NCBI RefSeq assembly: GCF_009796745.1
Contig: NZ_CP047024.1
Location: 434,001-498,000 of the forward strand
Direction of reading: 5' to 3'
Source of the DNA: Paraglaciecola sp. L1A13
GTDB taxonomy: Bacteria; Pseudomonadota; Gammaproteobacteria; Enterobacterales; Alteromonadaceae
DNA length: 64,000 nucleotides
Made by a program: the position numbers and the translations under genes. Below the pieces are notes generated by a model. It was not told the DNA's origin and ran no database searches. It saw only the letters and a program-made list of their open reading frames with translations. Shown in pieces: positions 61,998 through 64,000 of this stretch (within the stretch, counting starts at the first letter, position 1; every line of letters starts with the position of its first letter).

Positions 61998-62480
61998 TAC
62001 CTTAAATACCTAATTGCGGGACCTTAAAGTCGCGCATTATAGTGAACAAATATCTTCAGCGCTATGGTGGCGAAGATAGTTTAGTGAAATCTTTAATTGT
62101 CGAATAACTGGTCAATCACAGGATGTTATTTCCCGTTACAAAAAGGCATAAACGTTCTCACAAAATTTACCCTTTGATACTTATAGCTGTGACCTTCAGC
62201 TTTAGATCCAGACGAGCATATCTCATCAGCGAAATACATTAAACCATTGCAACATTCTCGATTTAAGGTGGATGGCGCGTATTTTGCTGGTCTAAGGGTA
62301 TATTTATTAAATTCTACATCTATACTCGCGATTAAAAGCGCAAAGTTGAAAACTGACTCGCTGCTAATTATCCAAGTAAAACATCCCTGAAGAACAATCA
62401 TTGCTTGACGAAACACCTGCGCTGGTACAGGTTGTTACTCGTGAACAAACCCTATTAAAACGGAGCCAAACGGTACGCTT
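61998..62480. other. Divergent intergenic region between speA and the GNAT-nitrilase gene
   Basis: 483 bp that must carry both promoters. A minus-strand frame at 62126-62416 is listed separately with low confidence. No clear operator seen. Confidence 0.5.
62126..62416 (-). CDS. Possible small hypothetical protein
   Basis: 96 residues from GTG 62416. Codon choice looks gene-like, and the C-terminal half (KYTLRPAKYAPSTLNRECC, MYFADEICSSGSKA) is rich in Cys and Tyr, but no family is recognised and the ribosome site is weak. It lies upstream of speA on the same strand. It may be decayed or spurious. Confidence 0.3.
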   Translation of the reverse strand: MFRQAMIVLQGCFTWIISSESVFNFALLIASIDVEFNKYTLRPAKYAPSTLNRECCNGLMYFADEICSSGSKAEGHSYKYQRVNFVRTFMPFCNGK

Positions 62481-64000
62481 ATGCATGATAACAACAGCAC
62501 TACACCATCGGTCGATGACCCTGAACATATATTAGAATTACGCCACTTAACCATTGATGATTATGCAGATGTAAAAGAGTTGATGGACATTGTATATGCG
62601 CAAGTTGGCGGCGCTTGGCCTTTGAAAAATTTTCAATCACAGTTGAATGTTTTTCCTGAAGGACAGATCTGTATTGAAGATAAAGGCAAAGTCGTCGCGG
62701 CCGCCATATCAGTTATTATTGATTATGAAAAATTTGGTGATAAACATACCTACGATGATATAACGGGTGATGCGTATATGTCGACGCACGACCCCAAAGG
62801 AGATGTATTATACGGGATCGATTTATTTGTATCCCCTGAATATCGTGGATTGCGTTTAGGACGCCGTTTATACGAGGCTCGTAAAGATGTATGTCGAAAT
62901 CTAAATTTGAAATCGATTGTAGCCGGTGGTCGTATTCCAAATTACGCCAAGCATGCAGCACAGATGTCACCTTACGAATATGTCGAGTTAGTTAAGTCCA
63001 AAGACCTACACGATCCTATTTTAACCTTTCAGTTATCAAATGGCTTTGAAGTAAAACAATTACTTAAAGCGTACTTCCCTGAAGATAGAGCCTCTCGAGG
63101 ATATGCCACGCTTCTGCAATGGCATAACATCTATTACGATGCAGAAGAGCCAGGCCCATTGGCTAGCCAACGCAACTCGGCGCGCATCGGTTGTATTCAG
63201 TGGCAAATGCGTTACTTCAACGATATTCCTGAATTACTTCAACAGGTAGAATACTTTGTTGATGCGTTGTCAGACTACAAGTGTGATGTGGCACTTTTCC
63301 CCGAGTTTTTTAACGCCCCTTTGATGGGTATTAAACACGCCGATTCTTCGATAGATGCTATATGGAATTTGGCAACCTATACCGATGAAATACTCACAGA
63401 AATTTCGCGTTTGGCGGTGTCTTACAATATTAATGTCATTGCTGGTTCGGTACCTGTTATCGAAGATGATGAATTGTACAATGTGAGTTATTTTTGTCAC
63501 CGAGATGGGCGAGTAGAAAGCCAATATAAATTGCATCTGACACCACATGAGAAGAAAGATTGGATCATGCAAGGGGGCAATAAACTACAAGCCTTTGACA
63601 CCGATTTTGGCAAGGTGGGCATTCTAATTTGCTACGATGTGGAGTTCCCTGAACTGGGTAGATTACTTGCTGAACAAGATGTTCAGATCCTATTTGTACC
63701 CTTCTGGACGGATACCAAAAATGGTTATTTACGGGTACGTAGATGTTCGCAAGCAAGAGCTATCGAGAACGAATGTTATGTGGCAATTGCTGGTAGTGTG
63801 GGTAACTTACCTAAGGTCGATAATGTTGATATTCAGTATGGTCAGACTGCTGTTTTTTCGCCTTCTGATTTCTCGTTTCCTCATGATGCGATCGTATCTG
63901 AAACCACTCCTAATACTGAGATGACGCTGATAGTTGACCTTGATTTTGATAAATTGAAACAGCTCAAAAACGAAGGTTCAGTACGTAACTATCTGGATCG
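62481..64000 (+). CDS. GNAT acetyltransferase-carbon-nitrogen hydrolase fusion (3' end outside window)
   Basis: 506 codons from ATG 62481, open to the window end. N-terminal GNAT domain (~1-215) with acetyl-CoA loop PEYRGLRLGRRLYEAR (~113-128). C-terminal nitrilase-superfamily domain from ~225 (ARIGCIQWQMRYFNDIPELL) with catalytic triad Glu in ALFPEFFNA, Lys in SQYKLHLTPHEK and Cys in ILICYDVEFPELGR. This fused family is known in marine gammaproteobacteria; substrate unknown. Its position beside speA hints at amine or agmatine chemistry, an inference only. Confidence 0.9.
   Translation, partial: MHDNNSTTPSVDDPEHILELRHLTIDDYADVKELMDIVYAQVGGAWPLKNFQSQLNVFPEGQICIEDKGKVVAAAISVIIDYEKFGDKHTYDDITGDAYMSTHDPKGDVLYGIDLFVSPEYRGLRLGRRLYEARKDVCRNLNLKSIVAGGRIPNYAKHAAQMSPYEYVELVKSKDLHDPILTFQLSNGFEVKQLLKAYFPEDRASRGYATLLQWHNIYYDAEEPGPLASQRNSARIGCIQWQMRYFNDIPELLQQVEYFVDALSDYKCDVALFPEFFNAPLMGIKHADSSIDAIWNLATYTDEILTEISRLAVSYNINVIAGSVPVIEDDELYNVSYFCHRDGRVESQYKLHLTPHEKKDWIMQGGNKLQAFDTDFGKVGILICYDVEFPELGRLLAEQDVQILFVPFWTDTKNGYLRVRRCSQARAIENECYVAIAGSVGNLPKVDNVDIQYGQTAVFSPSDFSFPHDAIVSETTPNTEMTLIVDLDFDKLKQLKNEGSVRNYLD

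Overview
The window is chromosomal DNA of a marine gammaproteobacterium of the Alteromonadales, most likely a Paraglaciecola/Glaciecola-type Alteromonadaceae. Supporting this are the fpr, cysG, deaD, glmS, glmU and speA housekeeping proteins, a BacNav-type ion channel, a complete proteobacterial dedicated sortase locus (pdsO/target/sortase/pdsR/pdsS), a PrsT-like lipoprotein and a GNAT-nitrilase fusion. The species assignment is an inference from gene content. No rRNA, tRNA or CRISPR array was seen.

Layout. 1-9.3 kb: fpr (partial), a spermidine-synthase-like protein, cysG, cold-shock helicase deaD, a TPR lipoprotein, then an ion channel-trxC pair. 9.8-17.6 kb: a light and two-component signalling block with heme oxygenase and bacteriophytochrome (bphO-bphP, ATGA overlap), an Rcp-like response regulator, a hybrid kinase broken by two compensating frameshifts, a lone receiver and a REC-HD-GYP phosphodiesterase. 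18.6-25.4 kb: the sortase locus, with structural genes on the minus strand and the two-component pair divergent on the plus strand. 25.4-32.2 kb: yjjX, a metallo-hydrolase, a MetR-like regulator beside a broken small gene, a hybrid kinase, a candidate Fur-controlled sRNA and a DUF445 protein.

32-49.7 kb is accessory DNA: stress proteins, a regulator/SDR/cupin module, a ParD-like/Map pair, a glycine-zipper/AI-2E/DUF421/SDR stress cluster, a dioxygenase with its AraC regulator, a short run of integron-type gene cassettes with attC sites but no integrase, and two Xre/MbcA/ParS-like proteins without a toxin. It ends at 49684, exactly 25 bp beyond the glmS stop codon, in three 20-bp repeats resembling Tn7 TnsB sites next to a TGTG terminus. 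This is the classical attTn7 position. Related repeats at 37.1 and 43.3 kb suggest that several Tn7-like insertions piled up there and later lost their tns genes.

49.7-64 kb returns to core functions: glmS with its DeoR regulator, glmU, a diguanylate cyclase, an EamA exporter, an Ada/AlkA-Ogt alkylation repair operon, a serine hydrolase, speA and the start of a GNAT-nitrilase fusion gene that runs off the window.

Most notable observations: the attTn7-linked island, the integrase-less cassette cluster, a recA-like SOS promoter before a tiny hydrophobic peptide ORF, the candidate Fur-regulated sRNA, the twice-frameshifted kinase, and an ion channel filter with acidic residues at positions used in engineered calcium channels.
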